The notes beneath the pieces are model-generated. The model was not told the origin of the DNA and made no database searches. It worked only from the letters and a program-made list of their open reading frames with translations. From Puia sp. (GTDB taxonomy: Bacteria > Bacteroidota > Bacteroidia > Chitinophagales > Chitinophagaceae), in assembly GCA_031292515.1 (NCBI GenBank), contig JARLGZ010000269.1:1-64000 (forward strand): a DNA stretch of 64,000 nt, written 5' to 3'. The position numbers and the translations under genes are program-made. How positions within the stretch are numbered: position 1 is the stretch's first letter; each line of letters begins with the position of its first letter. Positions 62,874-64,000 of the stretch are shown here, one piece after another.

Positions 62874-64000
62874 GCTGCAACTTCAATTTTATGACTTCGT
62901 CAATTTGCTGGTAAGAGAGTTTCTTGGCTATGATCCGCTTGTCTTTATCCAGGAGATACAACAGGGGGGTTTGGTATACATCGTACAATTGCTTGTAGCC
63001 CGGTCTGCCGGCTTTGGTGTCTTCCTCCTCTTGTTCTTTGGTCTGATAAACGTGGATCCAGTCCTTTAAATTGTGGTCTGAAATGAACTTCAGCCAGGCA
63101 TCATGCCCGCCATCGACCATGACGCCGTAGACCTTGACCCCTTCCTGTTTCCATTTGGCCTGGAAGATAGAATCTACTTTGGGAACGATCTCCTTGCAGT
63201 GGCTGCAGGTGGGATCCCAGAAACAGAGCACGACAAATGGCGCGTCAATCCCGTACAGGGTCCGCGGCTTCCCGGCCGAATCGACCATTGGGAGATCCGC
63301 GGCCGGTTGGCCGATCAGGTTGGCCATCAGGCTATAAGCCCTGTCATTGACGAATTTGCGGTATTTGTCCGTGAAAAAGGGCGCCTGACCCGTATTGATA
63401 TATTTCTCAAAGAGATGCACAAATATGGCATCCTGGCCCATATAGTCGGGGTTGATATATTTCTGGACGAAATAGACCAGCAGGAATTTGAACATTTCCG
63501 GGTTGGTGCGGGAGAAAAGCAGCATCAGATCGGCTTCTCTTTCGATGGAATCCGGCTCCGGGGGGACCAGGTCCCTGAAATATTTGTCCAGTCTGGGTTC
63601 GAAAATAGGGGTGCGGAGCAACCTGTCGTCGGTCAGTGAGATGCTGTCCCAGTAATGGGCCTTAAAATAATGGTAGGCGAAAAGGCTGTCCGGCCTCCCT
63701 TTCTCACCCGCAGGCGCCGGGGGGACGACGGGCTCTTTTAATGCATGGAACAGGGTCGCCAGCAGGGAGGAAGGATATTTTGCGATGATGTTCTGTCGGT
63801 ATTGCTGAATATCTGCATTTAGCCTTTTTATCTTTTCGAGCAGGACCGCAGAATCGCTTCTGTTCGATGCTGAAGCCAGCAGATGTTGGGAAGCCGTGAT
63901 TTCCCCCCCGGTTTTGCCGGTAAAACGGCTATAGGACTGAAACAGGGTATTGTCGGAGGATCCCGTAAAAACGACGTTGTTGGGCAGACCCGCCGTGTCG
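62857..64000 (-). CDS. Thioredoxin-fold lipoprotein or periplasmic protein with DUF5106-like region (5' end outside window)
   Basis: The frame is open from the window edge to the stop at 62857, giving at least 380 residues without a start codon. The visible N-terminal part is helical (LEKIKRLNADIQQYRQNIIA), then a DUF5106-like region (about PDSLFAYHYFKAHYWDSISL). The C-terminal thioredoxin fold has FWDPTCSHCKEIVPKVD, a C-x-x-C pair like those of ResA/TlpA-type oxidoreductases. It should act in the periplasm. The stop overlaps the start of the downstream isomerase by 17 bases. Confidence 0.82.
   Translation of the reverse strand, partial: DTAGLPNNVVFTGSSDNTLFQSYSRFTGKTGGEITASQHLLASASNRSDSAVLLEKIKRLNADIQQYRQNIIAKYPSSLLATLFHALKEPVVPPAPAGEKGRPDSLFAYHYFKAHYWDSISLTDDRLLRTPIFEPRLDKYFRDLVPPEPDSIEREADLMLLFSRTNPEMFKFLLVYFVQKYINPDYMGQDAIFVHLFEKYINTGQAPFFTDKYRKFVNDRAYSLMANLIGQPAADLPMVDSAGKPRTLYGIDAPFVVLCFWDPTCSHCKEIVPKVDSIFQAKWKQEGVKVYGVMVDGGHDAWLKFISDHNLKDWIHVYQTKEQEEEDTKAGRPGYKQLYDVYQTPLLYLLDKDKRIIAKKLSYQQIDEVIKLKLQHAKQN

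Overview
The window reads as chromosome of a free-living member of the Bacteroidota, most likely the Chitinophagaceae. This is inferred from gene content and signals, not from an alignment. The pointers are -7 boxes of the TAnnTTTG type, a FecI-type sigma factor and FecR anti-sigma factor in front of a SusC/SusD pair, exported GH27 and GH29 glycosidases, DUF4834 and DUF5106 proteins, a long PurF and a LID-less adenylate kinase. Most of the window is ordinary core chromosome with compact gene packing and many convergent 3' overlaps. Several genes appear to have promoters so close to the start codon that their mRNAs would be almost leaderless.

Layout. 1-6.2 kb: a decayed YihY-family gene, a candidate structured small RNA (about 641-788), an exported protein of unknown carbohydrate-related type, a solitary DNA methyltransferase, a DUF695 protein and a YD-repeat-like lipoprotein. 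6.2-11.1 kb: a visibly AT-rich accessory island ending at tRNA-Asn. It holds an AbiEi/AbiEii-type toxin-antitoxin pair with a candidate operator, an orphan XRE regulator, a broken hsdR remnant, an unknown membrane protein and a frameshifted DUF4238 gene. 11.1-17.9 kb: tRNA-Asn, Rieske ferredoxin with hflX, an outer-membrane protein, a GH29 fucosidase, tRNA-Met, a HAD hydrolase and a small envelope cluster. 17.9-24.4 kb: rimP-nusA-infB behind a good promoter and a leader hairpin, then a SurA-like chaperone. 24.7-30.6 kb: a soluble PAS/GAF histidine kinase with its response regulator, purF, and a second paralogous response regulator, separated by gaps with terminator-like hairpins.

30.7-36.2 kb: sixA, a GT28-like glycosyltransferase with an internal tandem repeat, a 46-residue lipoprotein gene, an aminotransferase, a methyltransferase/GT2 pair and tRNA-Thr. 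36.2-43.9 kb: a GH27 alpha-galactosidase, msrB, adk, an S1C protease, paaZ and an enoyl-CoA hydratase. 43.9-51.4 kb: ECF sigma factor, FecR, SusC and SusD, a nutrient-uptake locus in which outer-membrane binding is expected to feed back on its own transcription. 51.6-54.5 kb: beta-carbonic anhydrase with a SulP transporter, suggesting bicarbonate handling. 54.6-64 kb: fabG, a GT-C-like membrane protein, a GH3-family acyl-adenylating enzyme, lptB, metF, an unexplained 480-base gap, a second SurA-like isomerase, and a thioredoxin-fold protein running off the end.

No complete new defence system is visible. The accessory island, the unannotated RNA-like leaders and the 60.4-60.9 kb gap are the parts least explained by known families.
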